DNA from: UBA6918 sp040754425
GTDB taxonomy: Bacteria; Pseudomonadota; Gammaproteobacteria; Burkholderiales; Thiobacillaceae
Length of the DNA stretch: 32,321 nt
Direction: 5' to 3'
Assembly (NCBI GenBank): GCA_040754425.1
Contig: JBFMCR010000030.1
Coordinates: 1 to 32,321, forward strand
Shown here: one piece after another, positions 7,288 through 17,036 of the stretch
How the letters are laid out: each line of letters begins with the position of its first letter
How positions within the stretch are numbered: the first letter of the stretch is position 1
The notes under the pieces: model-generated
Told to the model about the DNA's origin: nothing
Databases searched by the model: none
What the model saw: the letters and a program-made list of their open reading frames with translations, nothing else
Made by a program: the position numbers and the translations under genes

Positions 7288-7758
7288 ATGAATTTCAACG
7301 CTACCCTGATCGGCCAGTCCATTACCTTCGTGTTCTTCGTGTGGTTCTGCATGAAGTACGTCTGGCCGCCCATCATGAATGCGCTCGAAGCGCGCAGGAA
7401 GCAGATCGCCGACGGTCTTGCCGCCGCGGACCGCGGCAGGCACGAGCTCGATCTCGCCGCCAGAGCCGCCGCTGACAACATGCGCGAGGCCAAGGCCCAG
7501 GCCGCCGAAGTGCTGGCACAGGCCGAGAAGCGCGCCGCACAGATCATCGAAGACGCCAAGAACGCCGCCAAGGCGGAAGGCGAGCGCCAGCTGGCCGCTG
7601 CCCAGGCCAACATCGAGCAGGAAGCCAACCGTGCGCGCGAAAACCTGCGCGAGCAGGTGGCCGCCTTGGCCGTGGCCGGCGCCGAAAAGATCCTGCGCCG
7701 CGAGGTCGATGCCAAGGCGCATGCCGATCTGCTCAATCAGCTGAAAGCCGAGCTCTGA
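7288..7758 (+). CDS. atpF: F0F1 ATP synthase subunit b
   Basis: This 156-residue peripheral-stalk subunit is exactly the E. coli length. An N-terminal membrane helix (residues ~5-27, ITFVFFVWFCMKYVWPPI) is followed by a long alanine- and charge-rich coiled coil. The ATG at 7288 gives the family N-terminus MNFNATLIGQ and is preceded by GAAGGTG; an upstream in-frame start at 7252 would add 12 uncharacteristic residues. It is separated from atpH by only 2 bp. Confidence 0.97.
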   Translation: MNFNATLIGQSITFVFFVWFCMKYVWPPIMNALEARRKQIADGLAAADRGRHELDLAARAAADNMREAKAQAAEVLAQAEKRAAQIIEDAKNAAKAEGERQLAAAQANIEQEANRARENLREQVAALAVAGAEKILRREVDAKAHADLLNQLKAEL

Positions 7759-7760
7759 TC

Positions 7761-8291
7761 ATGGCCGAGCTTTCCACCCTGGCCCGTCCCTACGCTGAAG
7801 CGGTGTTCCGCCTGGCCAGTGAGAAGAACGCGCTGAGCGACTGGTCCGACCGTCTGGCCACCCTTGCTGCCATCGCCGGCAACGAACAGATGCAGGCCGT
7901 GATCGCCGACCCCAACATTTCGGCTTCGCGTGCTGCCGAACTGATCGGATCGATCGCCAGCGCCGACGAAGCGGGCAGGAACCTGCTTGCCGTGCTGGCC
8001 GCCAACGACCGCCTGACCCTGCTGCCGGAAATCGCCGCCCAGTACGAAGTGCTGAAGGCCGAAGCCGAGGGCGTGCTTGAAGCCACCATCGTTTCCGCCC
8101 GGGCAATGAACGATGCACAAAAGGCAGAGCTCATGGCCGCGCTCAAGGCCAGATTCGGGCGTGACGTGCAAGCAACGGTGGAAGTGGACGAGAGCCTCAT
8201 CGGCGGCGCGGTGATCACCGTGGGCGACCAGGTGATCGACGGCTCGGTGAGAGGCCGCTTGCAGAAAATGGCCGCAGCCCTGACCGCGTGA
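7761..8291 (+). CDS. atpH: F0F1 ATP synthase subunit delta
   Basis: This 176-residue delta (OSCP) subunit links the peripheral stalk to the top of F1. The N-terminal ARPYAEAVFRLA signature and the C-terminal GGAVITVGDQVIDGSVRGRL segment are typical of the family. The start codon lies 2 bp after the atpF stop, so the genes are coupled. The 71-bp gap to atpA holds no obvious structure apart from the atpA ribosome-binding site. Confidence 0.97.
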   Translation: MAELSTLARPYAEAVFRLASEKNALSDWSDRLATLAAIAGNEQMQAVIADPNISASRAAELIGSIASADEAGRNLLAVLAANDRLTLLPEIAAQYEVLKAEAEGVLEATIVSARAMNDAQKAELMAALKARFGRDVQATVEVDESLIGGAVITVGDQVIDGSVRGRLQKMAAALTA

Positions 8292-8362
8292 AACGTGCAA
8301 ACAAGACCAGCGCTCAACAGAATTCAATTTTAGATACGGAACCGGCCTGACCGGAGATGACC

Positions 8363-9898
8363 ATGCAACTGAATCCAAGCGAAATCAGCGAACTGATCAA
8401 AGCCAAGATCGAGAACCTGGGCACAGGCTCCGAACTGCGCACCCAGGGCACCATCGTGTCCGTGACCGACGGCATCATCCGCGTGCACGGTCTGTCCGAC
8501 GTGATGTCCGGCGAAATGATCGAACTGCCGGGCAACGTGTTCGGCGTGGCGCTCAACCTCGAGCGCGACTCCGTGGGCGTGGTGGTGCTGGGCGACTACG
8601 AGCACCTCAAGGAAGGCGACACCGCCAAGTGCACCGGCCGCATCCTGGAGGTGCCGGTCGGCCCCGAGCTGAAAGGCCGCGTGGTCAACACCCTGGGCCA
8701 GCCCATCGACGGCAAGGGTCCCATCAACGCCGGCAGAACCTCCCCCATGGAAGTCATCGCCCCGGGCGTGATCGCGCGCCAGTCGGTGTCCCAGCCGCTG
8801 CAGACCGGCCTGAAGTCCGTTGACTCCATGGTGCCGATCGGCCGCGGACAGCGTGAACTGATCATCGGCGACCGTCAGACCGGCAAGACCGCCGTGGCGA
8901 TCGACACCATCATCAACCAGAAGAACACCGGCGTAACCTGTATCTACGTTGCGGTCGGCCAGAAGGCCTCTTCGATTGCCAACGTGGTGCGCAAGCTGGA
9001 AGAGCACGGCGCCATGGCCCACACCATCATCGTGGCGGCAAGCGCTTCCGACTCCGCCGCCATGCAGTACCTGGCACCCTATGCCGGCTGTGCCATGGGC
9101 GAATACTTCCGCGACCATGGCGAGGACGCGCTGATCGTGTATGACGACCTCACCAAGCAGGCCTGGGCCTACCGCCAGATCTCCCTGCTCTTGCGCCGCC
9201 CTCCGGGCCGCGAAGCCTACCCCGGCGACGTGTTCTACCTGCACTCGCGGCTTCTGGAGCGCGCCGCGCGCATCAACGCCGACGAAGTGGAAAAGCGCAC
9301 CGGCGTGAAAGGCAAGACCGGCAGCTTGACCGCGCTGCCCATCATCGAAACCCAGGCCGGCGACGTGTCCGCCTTCGTGCCGACCAACGTGATCTCGATT
9401 ACCGACGGCCAGATCTTCCTGGAAACCGATCTGTTCAACGCCGGCATCCGTCCCGCCATCAACGCCGGCCTGTCCGTGTCGCGCGTGGGTGGTGCCGCGC
9501 AGACCAAGGTCATCAAGAAGCTGGGCGGCGGTATCCGTCTGGCGCTGGCCCAGTACCGTGAACTGGCTGCGTTCGCGCAGTTCGCTTCCGACCTCGACGA
9601 AGCCACCAAGAAGCAGCTCGAGCGCGGCAAGATCGTGACCGAACTCATGAAACAGGCGCAATACTCGCCCATGAGCGTGGCGGAAATGGCCGTGACCCTG
9701 TATGCCGTCAACAACGGCTACATGGACGACGTGGACGTGAGGAAAGTGCTGGCCTTCGAAGCCGCGCTGCAGGCGTACGTCAAGGGCAAGCACAAGAGCC
9801 TGATCGACGCCATCAACGCCTCCGGCGAGATGACGGGTGACAACGAAGCCGAACTGAAATCGGCGATCGAGTCCTTCAAGCAGACCGCGGTCTATTGA
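8363..9898 (+). CDS. atpA: F0F1 ATP synthase subunit alpha
   Basis: This 511-residue non-catalytic F1 subunit carries the nucleotide-binding P-loop GDRQTGKT at residues 169-176 and the alpha-specific segments VSVTDGI and LRRPPGREAYPGDVFYLHSR. The second of two in-frame ATGs (8363, MQLNPSEISELIK) is chosen: it matches the E. coli N-terminus, and a GGAG lies six bases upstream, whereas the ATG at 8357 would abut that site. It is flanked by atpH and atpG in the canonical order. Confidence 0.97.
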   Translation: MQLNPSEISELIKAKIENLGTGSELRTQGTIVSVTDGIIRVHGLSDVMSGEMIELPGNVFGVALNLERDSVGVVVLGDYEHLKEGDTAKCTGRILEVPVGPELKGRVVNTLGQPIDGKGPINAGRTSPMEVIAPGVIARQSVSQPLQTGLKSVDSMVPIGRGQRELIIGDRQTGKTAVAIDTIINQKNTGVTCIYVAVGQKASSIANVVRKLEEHGAMAHTIIVAASASDSAAMQYLAPYAGCAMGEYFRDHGEDALIVYDDLTKQAWAYRQISLLLRRPPGREAYPGDVFYLHSRLLERAARINADEVEKRTGVKGKTGSLTALPIIETQAGDVSAFVPTNVISITDGQIFLETDLFNAGIRPAINAGLSVSRVGGAAQTKVIKKLGGGIRLALAQYRELAAFAQFASDLDEATKKQLERGKIVTELMKQAQYSPMSVAEMAVTLYAVNNGYMDDVDVRKVLAFEAALQAYVKGKHKSLIDAINASGEMTGDNEAELKSAIESFKQTAVY

Positions 9899-9925
9899 TT
9901 CGGCGCTGATTAAGGAGTCCCGGCA

Positions 9926-10798
9926 ATGGCCGCAGGCAAGGAAATACGAACCAAGATCAAGAGCGTGGAAAACACGCGCAAGATCACCAAAGCCATGGAA
10001 ATGGTGGCGGCATCCAAGATGCGCAAGGCGCAGGAGCGCATGAAGGCGGCCCGCCCCTACGCGGAGAAGATCGCCAACGTCGCCGTGCACATGGCCTATG
10101 CGCATCCCGAGTACAAGCATCCCTTCGTGGTGCGTCGCGAAGAGATCAGACGTGTCGGCCTCATCCTCGTCACTTCCGACAAGGGTCTATGCGGCGGTTT
10201 GAACACCAATGCTTTGAGGGTGGTGGTCAACAAAATGCGCGAATGGGAAGGCCGGGGTGTGGGCGTCGACGTCACCGCCATCGGCAACAAGGGGCTCGGC
10301 TTCATGCAGCGCATGGGCGGCAATGTCGTTTCCCAGCTCACCGCGCTGGGCGACGCCCCGCACATGGAGCGGCTGATCGGCCCGGTCAAGGTCATGCTCG
10401 ACGCCTATGTCGAGGGCAGGATCGACGCGCTCTTCATCGTCTACAACCGCTTCATCAACACCATGAAGCAGGAGCCCGCGCTGAAGCAGTTGCTGCCCCT
10501 GGAGCAGGCCGCCGGCAGCGAGGAAGACAAGCTCAAGCACCACTGGGACTACATCTACGAACCCGATGCCAAGCCGGTGGTGGATGCCCTCTTGACCCGC
10601 TACATCGAGTCCATCGTGTACCAGGCCGTGGTGGAGAACATCGCCTGCGAACAGTCGGCGCGGATGGTGGCGATGAAGGCTGCTTCCGATAACGCCAAAA
10701 ACGTCATCGGCGAACTGAAACTGCTTTACAACAAGACCCGCCAGGCTGCGATCACCAAGGAGCTGTCCGAGATTGTGGCCGGTGCGGCCGCGGTTTGA
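9926..10798 (+). CDS. atpG: F0F1 ATP synthase subunit gamma
   Basis: This 290-residue central-shaft subunit has the N-terminal signature KEIRTKIKSVENTRKITKAM and the C-terminal coiled-coil signature SARMVAMKAASDNAKN, both forming the rotating axle. The LVTSDKGLCGGLN segment of the Rossmann-like domain is also present. A TAAGGAG ribosome-binding site precedes the ATG. It lies between atpA and atpD as expected. Confidence 0.98.
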   Translation: MAAGKEIRTKIKSVENTRKITKAMEMVAASKMRKAQERMKAARPYAEKIANVAVHMAYAHPEYKHPFVVRREEIRRVGLILVTSDKGLCGGLNTNALRVVVNKMREWEGRGVGVDVTAIGNKGLGFMQRMGGNVVSQLTALGDAPHMERLIGPVKVMLDAYVEGRIDALFIVYNRFINTMKQEPALKQLLPLEQAAGSEEDKLKHHWDYIYEPDAKPVVDALLTRYIESIVYQAVVENIACEQSARMVAMKAASDNAKNVIGELKLLYNKTRQAAITKELSEIVAGAAAV

Positions 10799-10842
10799 TG
10801 GATATGGCTTACAGATTACGAATTAATTTTTAGGAACCAACC

Positions 10843-12222
10843 ATGAGCAACGGAAAAATCGTTCAGGTCATCGGCGCGGTGGTGGATGTGCAGTTCCCCC
10901 GCGAAGCCATGCCCAAGGTGTTCGACGCGCTGAAGATGTCGAACCCCGACCTTACCTTTGAAGTCCAGCAGCAAATGGGCGACGGCGTGGTCCGCACCAT
11001 TGCCATGGGCTCCACCGACGGCCTCAGGCGAGGCATGGACGTGGTCAACACCGGCAATCCGATCTCCGTCCCGGTCGGCCAGGCCACCCTGGGCCGCATC
11101 ATGGACGTGCTGGGCAACCCCGTGGACGAAGCCGGGCCGATAGCAACGGATGTGCGTATGCCCATCCACCGCAAGCCGCCGGCATTCGACGAGCAGGCTG
11201 CCAGCATCGAAATCCTGGAAACCGGCATCAAGGTGATCGACCTCATCATGCCCATTGCCAAGGGCGGCAAGATCGGCCTGTTCGGCGGCGCCGGCGTGGG
11301 CAAGACCGTGACGCTGATGGAGCTCATCCGCAACATCGCGGTGGAGCACTCGGGTTACTCCGTGTTCGCCGGCGTGGGCGAGCGTACCCGCGAGGGCAAC
11401 GACTTCTACCACGAAATGAAGGAAGGCGGCGTGATCGACAAAGTCGCCCTGGTCTACGGTCAGATGAACGAACCGCCGGGAAACAGATTGCGCGTGGCGC
11501 TGACCGGTCTCACCATGGCCGAGTACTTCCGCGATGAAGGCCGCGACGTGCTGATGTTCATCGACAACATCTACCGCTACACCCTGGCCGGTACCGAAGT
11601 GTCCGCGCTCCTGGGCCGCATGCCTTCCGCCGTGGGTTACCAGCCTACCCTGGCCGACGAAATGGGCCGCCTGCAGGAGCGCATCACCTCCACCAAGACC
11701 GGTTCCATCACCTCCTTCCAGGCCGTGTACGTGCCTGCGGACGACCTCACCGACCCGTCGCCCGCCACCACCTTCGCGCACCTCGACGCGACCCTGGTGC
11801 TCTCGCGCCAGGTAGCCGAACTGGGCATCTATCCGGCGGTGGATCCGCTGGACTCGACCTCGCGCCAGCTCGACCCGCAGGTCGTGGGCGAAGAGCACTA
11901 CACCGTGGCGCGTCAGGTGCAGGGCACGCTGCAAAAGTACAAGGAGCTGCGGGACATCATTGCCATCCTGGGCATGGACGAGCTGTCACCCGAAGACAAG
12001 CTGGCCGTGTCCCGCGCGCGCAAGCTGCAGCGCTTCCTGTCACAGCCCTTCTTCGTGGCGGAAGTGTTCACCGGCGCCCCCGGCAAGTACGTGTCGCTGA
12101 AGGACACCATCGCCGGCTTCAAGGCGATCGTGAACGGCGAATACGACCACTTGCCGGAGCAGGCCTTCTACATGGTCGGCTCGATCGAAGAAGCAGTGGA
12201 AAAAGCGAAAACTCTTCAGTAA
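10843..12222 (+). CDS. atpD: F0F1 ATP synthase subunit beta
   Basis: This 459-residue catalytic subunit carries the P-loop GGAGVGKT at residues 148-155, the catalytic glutamate segment GVGERTREGNDFY, and the Walker B / DELSEED-region sequences FIDNIYRYTLAGTE and GMDELSPEDK. TAGGAACC serves as the ribosome-binding site. Unusually, its stop is followed by a 108-bp gap with a heptamer-built inverted repeat before atpC; the genes are normally close together. Confidence 0.98.
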   Translation: MSNGKIVQVIGAVVDVQFPREAMPKVFDALKMSNPDLTFEVQQQMGDGVVRTIAMGSTDGLRRGMDVVNTGNPISVPVGQATLGRIMDVLGNPVDEAGPIATDVRMPIHRKPPAFDEQAASIEILETGIKVIDLIMPIAKGGKIGLFGGAGVGKTVTLMELIRNIAVEHSGYSVFAGVGERTREGNDFYHEMKEGGVIDKVALVYGQMNEPPGNRLRVALTGLTMAEYFRDEGRDVLMFIDNIYRYTLAGTEVSALLGRMPSAVGYQPTLADEMGRLQERITSTKTGSITSFQAVYVPADDLTDPSPATTFAHLDATLVLSRQVAELGIYPAVDPLDSTSRQLDPQVVGEEHYTVARQVQGTLQKYKELRDIIAILGMDELSPEDKLAVSRARKLQRFLSQPFFVAEVFTGAPGKYVSLKDTIAGFKAIVNGEYDHLPEQAFYMVGSIEEAVEKAKTLQ

Positions 12223-12228
12223 GGATTT

Positions 12229-12318
12229 AGGGGCCAGGGGCCAGGGACCGGGAGTCAGGGAATGAAGCGCGGCGTAGCCGCATCGACCCTGAGTCCTGAA
12301 TCCTGAATCCCGATCCCT
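12229..12318. repeat. Heptamer-built inverted repeat C inside the atp operon (atpD-atpC)
   Basis: The left arm (12229-12260) is four degenerate heptamers, GGGGCCA GGGGCCA, GGGACCG and GGAGTCA, plus GGG. The right arm (12287-12318) is the mirror built from CCCTGAG, TCCTGAA, TCCTGAA, TCCCGAT and CCCT. Both arms are 32 nt. Many mismatches would be G-U pairs in RNA. The loop carries a nested perfect hairpin, GCGGC-GTA-GCCGC. The element ends just before the atpC ribosome-binding site, so it could influence atpC translation or mRNA stability. Confidence 0.8.
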
Positions 12319-12330
12319 CAAGGGAAAAAA

Positions 12331-12753
12331 ATGGCAATGACTATCCATGTCGACATCGTCAGCGCAGAGACCTCGCTCTTCTCCGGCACCGCGGAATTCA
12401 TCGCCGTGCCCGGCGAGATGGGTGAACTGGGCATCTACCCGCGCCACACTCCGCTCTTGACCCGGCTCAAGCCCGGTTCGGTGCGCATCAAGCGCCCCGA
12501 TGTCGCCGAGGAAGAGTTGATTTACGTCTCCGGCGGCGTGCTGGAAGTGCAGCCCTTCGTCGTCACCATCCTGTCCGACTCCGCCATCCGCGGCCACGAC
12601 CTGGACGAGGCCGCCGCGTTGGAGGCCAAGCGCGCCGCGGAAGAGGCGATGAAGGACAAGTCAGCCGCGATGGATCTTGCCAAGGCCCAGGCCGAACTGG
12701 CCGAAGCCGTGGCGCAGATTGCTGCGATCCAGAAGCTGCGCAAGAAGGTTTGA
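12331..12753 (+). CDS. atpC: F0F1 ATP synthase subunit epsilon
   Basis: This 140-residue subunit has an N-terminal beta-sandwich (VDIVSAETSLFSG, VPGEMGELGIYPRHTPLLT, YVSGGVLEVQP) and a C-terminal helical pair that can inhibit ATP hydrolysis. AAGGGA sits just upstream of the ATG at 12331; a second ATG two codons downstream is possible. It is the last gene of the operon and is followed 19 bp later by an intrinsic terminator. Confidence 0.97.
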   Translation: MAMTIHVDIVSAETSLFSGTAEFIAVPGEMGELGIYPRHTPLLTRLKPGSVRIKRPDVAEEELIYVSGGVLEVQPFVVTILSDSAIRGHDLDEAAALEAKRAAEEAMKDKSAAMDLAKAQAELAEAVAQIAAIQKLRKKV

Positions 12754-12772
12754 CGCAGTTTTCGCGCTGGTC

Positions 12773-12803
12773 AAAAGGCAGCTTCGGCTGCCTTTTGTAT
12801 TTT
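12773..12803 (+). terminator. Intrinsic terminator of the atp operon
   Basis: A perfect 10-bp stem, AAAAGGCAGC / GCTGCCTTTT (12773-12782 and 12787-12796), is closed by a TTCG tetraloop and followed by GTATTTT. This is a textbook rho-independent terminator 19 bp after the atpC stop. It suggests that the atp operon ends here and that glmU has its own promoter. Confidence 0.92.
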
Positions 12804-12828
12804 CCGCGGTTTATACTTGACAGCATTT

Positions 12829-12894
12829 ACAAAGAGGACAGGGGGACAAGAGGCAAGACAAGAGGGTTTACTCCTGTCCTCTTGTCCTCTTTGT
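12829..12894. repeat. Intergenic inverted repeat, GAGGACA family, copy A2 (atpC-glmU)
   Basis: The 24-nt arms 12829-12852 and 12871-12894 match inversely at 21 of 24 positions; the first 12 are identical (ACAAAGAGGACA). The right arm plus three loop bases (12868-12894) is an exact 27-nt inverted copy of the left part of copy A3 (16260-16286). A T-rich tail (TTTGTTTTTA) follows. It lies between the atp terminator and glmU. Confidence 0.88.
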
Positions 12895-12937
12895 TTGTTT
12901 TTATGCTGCTCATTGGCGCCACAATCACTGCCCCCCG

Positions 12938-14305
12938 ATGACTCCCGCACTCGACATCGTCATCCTCGCTGCCGGCCGTGGCACGCGCATGCGCTCGGAC
13001 CTGCCCAAGGTACTGCATCCGCTCGCCGGCCGCCCGCTGGTGTCGCACGTGATCCGCGCAGCACGGGAAATCGAGGCGAGCCGAATCTGCGTGGTCTATG
13101 GTTTCGGCGGCGACGCCGTGCCCAGGGCGCTCGCGAACGAGAAGCTGACCTTCGTGCTGCAGGCGGAGCAGCTCGGCACCGGCCATGCCGTGCAGCAGGC
13201 GCTGCCGCACCTGGACAAGACCGGGGTCACGCTGGTGCTGTTCGGCGACGTGCCCCTGATCCGCCCCGACACCTTGAAGCCGCTGGTCGTCGCGGCGCAA
13301 TCGGGCAATGTGGGCTTGCTCACCGCGGTACTGCAGGATGCCACCGGCTACGGCCGCATCGTGCGCGAGCACGGCAAAGTGGTGAAGATCGTCGAACACA
13401 AGGACGCAACGGATGCCGAGCGCGAGATCCGCGAAGTGAATACCGGCGTGCTTGCCGTGCCCACGGCGAAGCTGGCGGAGTGGCTGGGCAGGCTCAGGAA
13501 CCACAATGTCCAGGGCGAGTACTATCTCACCGACATCATCGCCATGGCGGTGGCCGACGGCGTCGAGGTTCTCGCCAGTCATCCGGGCGACGAATGGGAA
13601 GTGCTGGGCGTGAACAGCAAGGCGCAGCTTGCCGGGCTCGAGCGCATCCTTCAGCGCAACATCGCACACGAATTGCTCGATCATGGTGTGACGCTGATCG
13701 ACCCGGCGCGCATCGACGTGCGCGGCGAGCTGAATTGCGGGCGCGATGTCAGCATCGACATCGGCTGCGTGTTCGAAGGCAGGGTCGAGCTTGGTGACAA
13801 CGTGACGATCGGCCCCTACTGTGTACTCAAGGACGTGCGTGTGGCATCGGGTACCAGAATCGATGCCTTCTCGCACATCAACGGCGCAGACATTGGTGAA
13901 GACGCGCACATCGGTCCGTTCTCGCGCCTGCGTCCGGGAACAAAATTGGCACGCGAGGTGCACGTCGGCAACTTCGTAGAGATCAAGAACAGCGTGGTGA
14001 AGGACGGCGCCAAGATGAACCATCTGTCCTACATCGGCGATGCCGAAGTGGGCGCGAAGAGCAACATCGGCGCCGGCACCATCACCTGCAACTACGACGG
14101 TGCCAACAAACACAAGACCGTCATCGGCGACAATGCCTTCATCGGCTCCAACACCGCGCTGGTGGCGCCAGTCGCCGTCGGCGACAACGCCACCATCGGC
14201 GCCGGTTCGGTGATCGTGAAGGATGCGCCGGCAGGCGAGCTTTCGCTTTCAAGGGCAAAGCAGCTGAACGTGCCCGGCTGGAAGCGGCCGGTCAAAAAAC
14301 AGTGA
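12938..14305 (+). CDS. glmU: Bifunctional GlmU: GlcN-1-P acetyltransferase / GlcNAc-1-P uridyltransferase
   Basis: This 455-residue cytoplasmic enzyme makes UDP-GlcNAc for peptidoglycan and lipopolysaccharide. The N-terminal pyrophosphorylase domain (about 1-228) has LAAGRGTRMRSDLPKVLH and the AEQLGTGHAV segment. The C-terminal left-handed beta-helix has hexapeptide repeats and the acetyltransferase segments RLRPGTKL, VEIKNS and CNYDG. ATG 12938 gives the standard length; the ribosome-binding site is poor. Its last codons overlap the first arm of the next inverted repeat. glmS follows in the same direction, giving both ends of the pathway together. Confidence 0.97.
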   Translation: MTPALDIVILAAGRGTRMRSDLPKVLHPLAGRPLVSHVIRAAREIEASRICVVYGFGGDAVPRALANEKLTFVLQAEQLGTGHAVQQALPHLDKTGVTLVLFGDVPLIRPDTLKPLVVAAQSGNVGLLTAVLQDATGYGRIVREHGKVVKIVEHKDATDAEREIREVNTGVLAVPTAKLAEWLGRLRNHNVQGEYYLTDIIAMAVADGVEVLASHPGDEWEVLGVNSKAQLAGLERILQRNIAHELLDHGVTLIDPARIDVRGELNCGRDVSIDIGCVFEGRVELGDNVTIGPYCVLKDVRVASGTRIDAFSHINGADIGEDAHIGPFSRLRPGTKLAREVHVGNFVEIKNSVVKDGAKMNHLSYIGDAEVGAKSNIGAGTITCNYDGANKHKTVIGDNAFIGSNTALVAPVAVGDNATIGAGSVIVKDAPAGELSLSRAKQLNVPGWKRPVKKQ

Positions 14306-14393
14306 CGAGTGACAAGTGACGCATGATATGAAAAAGCGAATCGGATCGGACGAACCACTGGTTTTTGTCACTTTGTCACACGTCACACATCAC
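14302..14393. repeat. Inverted repeat D of GTGACAA heptamers (glmU-glmS)
   Basis: The left arm (14302-14326) starts in the glmU stop region and reads GTGACGA, GTGACAA, GTGACGC, ATGA. The right arm (14367-14393) is the mirror, built of GTCAC units (TGTCACA, CGTCACA, CATCAC). The loop is about 40 nt. The repeat unit is again about 7 nt and degenerate, but the sequence differs from families A and C. It lies between two co-directional genes of one pathway and ends 11 bp before the glmS ATG, so it may overlap glmS translation signals. Confidence 0.78.
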
Positions 14394-14404
14394 GGGGGTT
14401 GATC

Positions 14405-16234
<1,830 letters not shown>

Positions 16235-16259
16235 GCGGCCCAAGACCTGCTTGAATTGA

Positions 16260-16330
16260 ACAAAGAGGACAAGAGGACAGGAGTAAGCCTTCCTTAAATG
16301 CCTTTCCTCTTGTCCTCCTGACCTCTTTGT
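16260..16330. repeat. Intergenic inverted repeat, GAGGACA family, copy A3 (glmS / response regulator)
   Basis: The 24-nt arms 16260-16283 and 16307-16330 match inversely at 21 of 24 positions, with a 23-nt loop. The left arm and the next three bases are identical, as an inverted copy, to 12868-12894 of copy A2. Here the repeat lies between convergent genes, 25 bp after glmS and 6 bp before the regulator stop, where it could act as a bidirectional terminator. Confidence 0.88.
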
Positions 16331-16336
16331 AAAAGC

Positions 16337-16969
16337 TCAGCGCCGCTTGCGGTCTTCCTTCAGCGCCAGGGTGGCGACCTGTACGCGGTTCTTGAGCCCC
16401 AGCTTTTCCATGATGTTGCGCAGATGGTTGCGCACGGTGTTCTCGGACAGCTTGAGATGGTAGGCGATGATCTTGTTGGACAGGCCCTGCTTCACGAACT
16501 CGACGATTTCCATTTCGCGCGGCGTCAGGGCTTCGAGGGCGCTGTGGGCGATTTCGCCCCGCGCCATGCTCTGCATGATGTTGAGGGGAAAGCTGCTCTG
16601 GCCTGCGCACACGCTGCGAATGGCGGATAGCACATGCTCGGGCTCGCTGCTCTTGATGACGTAGCCGTCCACGCCCGCGCTGATGGCTTCGGAGATTTCC
16701 TCCTCGGTGTCGGCGATGGTGAGCATGATAACCTTCATGCCCGCGTCGCGAATGTCGGAAACCATGTCGAGTGCATCCATGTCCGGCAGCGAACGGTCGA
16801 GCAGCACGACATCGGCGCGTTTGCCGCCGCCCATCCAGGCCTTGAGCGAAGCGGCATCGGCAAACTGGCCGGCAAGGCGCATGTCGCCGGTCTGCTCGAT
16901 GGAGTTGGCAACCCCCATGCGCAACAGAGGGTGGTCGTCCACGACAGCGACACTTATAGGTTCTGCCAT
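16337..16969 (-). CDS. NarL/FixJ-type response regulator (orphan)
   Basis: This 210-residue protein has a receiver domain with acidic pair D11-D12, phospho-acceptor D58 (VVLLDRSLPD), switch threonine T84 and K106 (GYVIKSS). A LuxR-type helix-turn-helix follows at about 148-195 (LTPREMEIVEFVKQGLSNK...ENTVRNHLRNIMEKLG). It should bind DNA as a phosphorylated dimer. No histidine kinase lies nearby, so its partner and regulon are unknown. TCGGAGG is a good ribosome-binding site. A possible promoter, TTACCG-18-TATAGT read on the minus strand, lies at 17002-17031. The SDR gene upstream on the same strand ends 67 bp away, so it may be co-transcribed or independent. Confidence 0.93.
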   Translation of the reverse strand: MAEPISVAVVDDHPLLRMGVANSIEQTGDMRLAGQFADAASLKAWMGGGKRADVVLLDRSLPDMDALDMVSDIRDAGMKVIMLTIADTEEEISEAISAGVDGYVIKSSEPEHVLSAIRSVCAGQSSFPLNIMQSMARGEIAHSALEALTPREMEIVEFVKQGLSNKIIAYHLKLSENTVRNHLRNIMEKLGLKNRVQVATLALKEDRKRR

Positions 16970-17036
16970 AAGGCCTCCGAAATGCGTCTGTTAATGGCGC
17001 AACTATAGGGCATCTGTTCCCGAGTCGGTAAAAAAA

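Noticed and set aside
8330..10120. A 596-codon minus-strand frame opposite atpA
   Set aside because: Shadow of atpA; composition is His/Gly rich and it spans the atpA-atpG gap without gene-like features.
12817..12822. Perfect -35 consensus TTGACA between the atp terminator and repeat A2
   Set aside because: No -10 box lies at 15-19 bp. Removing the repeat brings a TATGCT to only 13 bp, so the idea that the repeat split a promoter is not supported.
14306..14404. Possible glmS ribozyme or riboswitch before glmS
   Set aside because: The gap is under 100 bp and is filled by the GTGACAA inverted repeat; no glmS-ribozyme core is recognisable, and such ribozymes are typical of Gram-positive bacteria.
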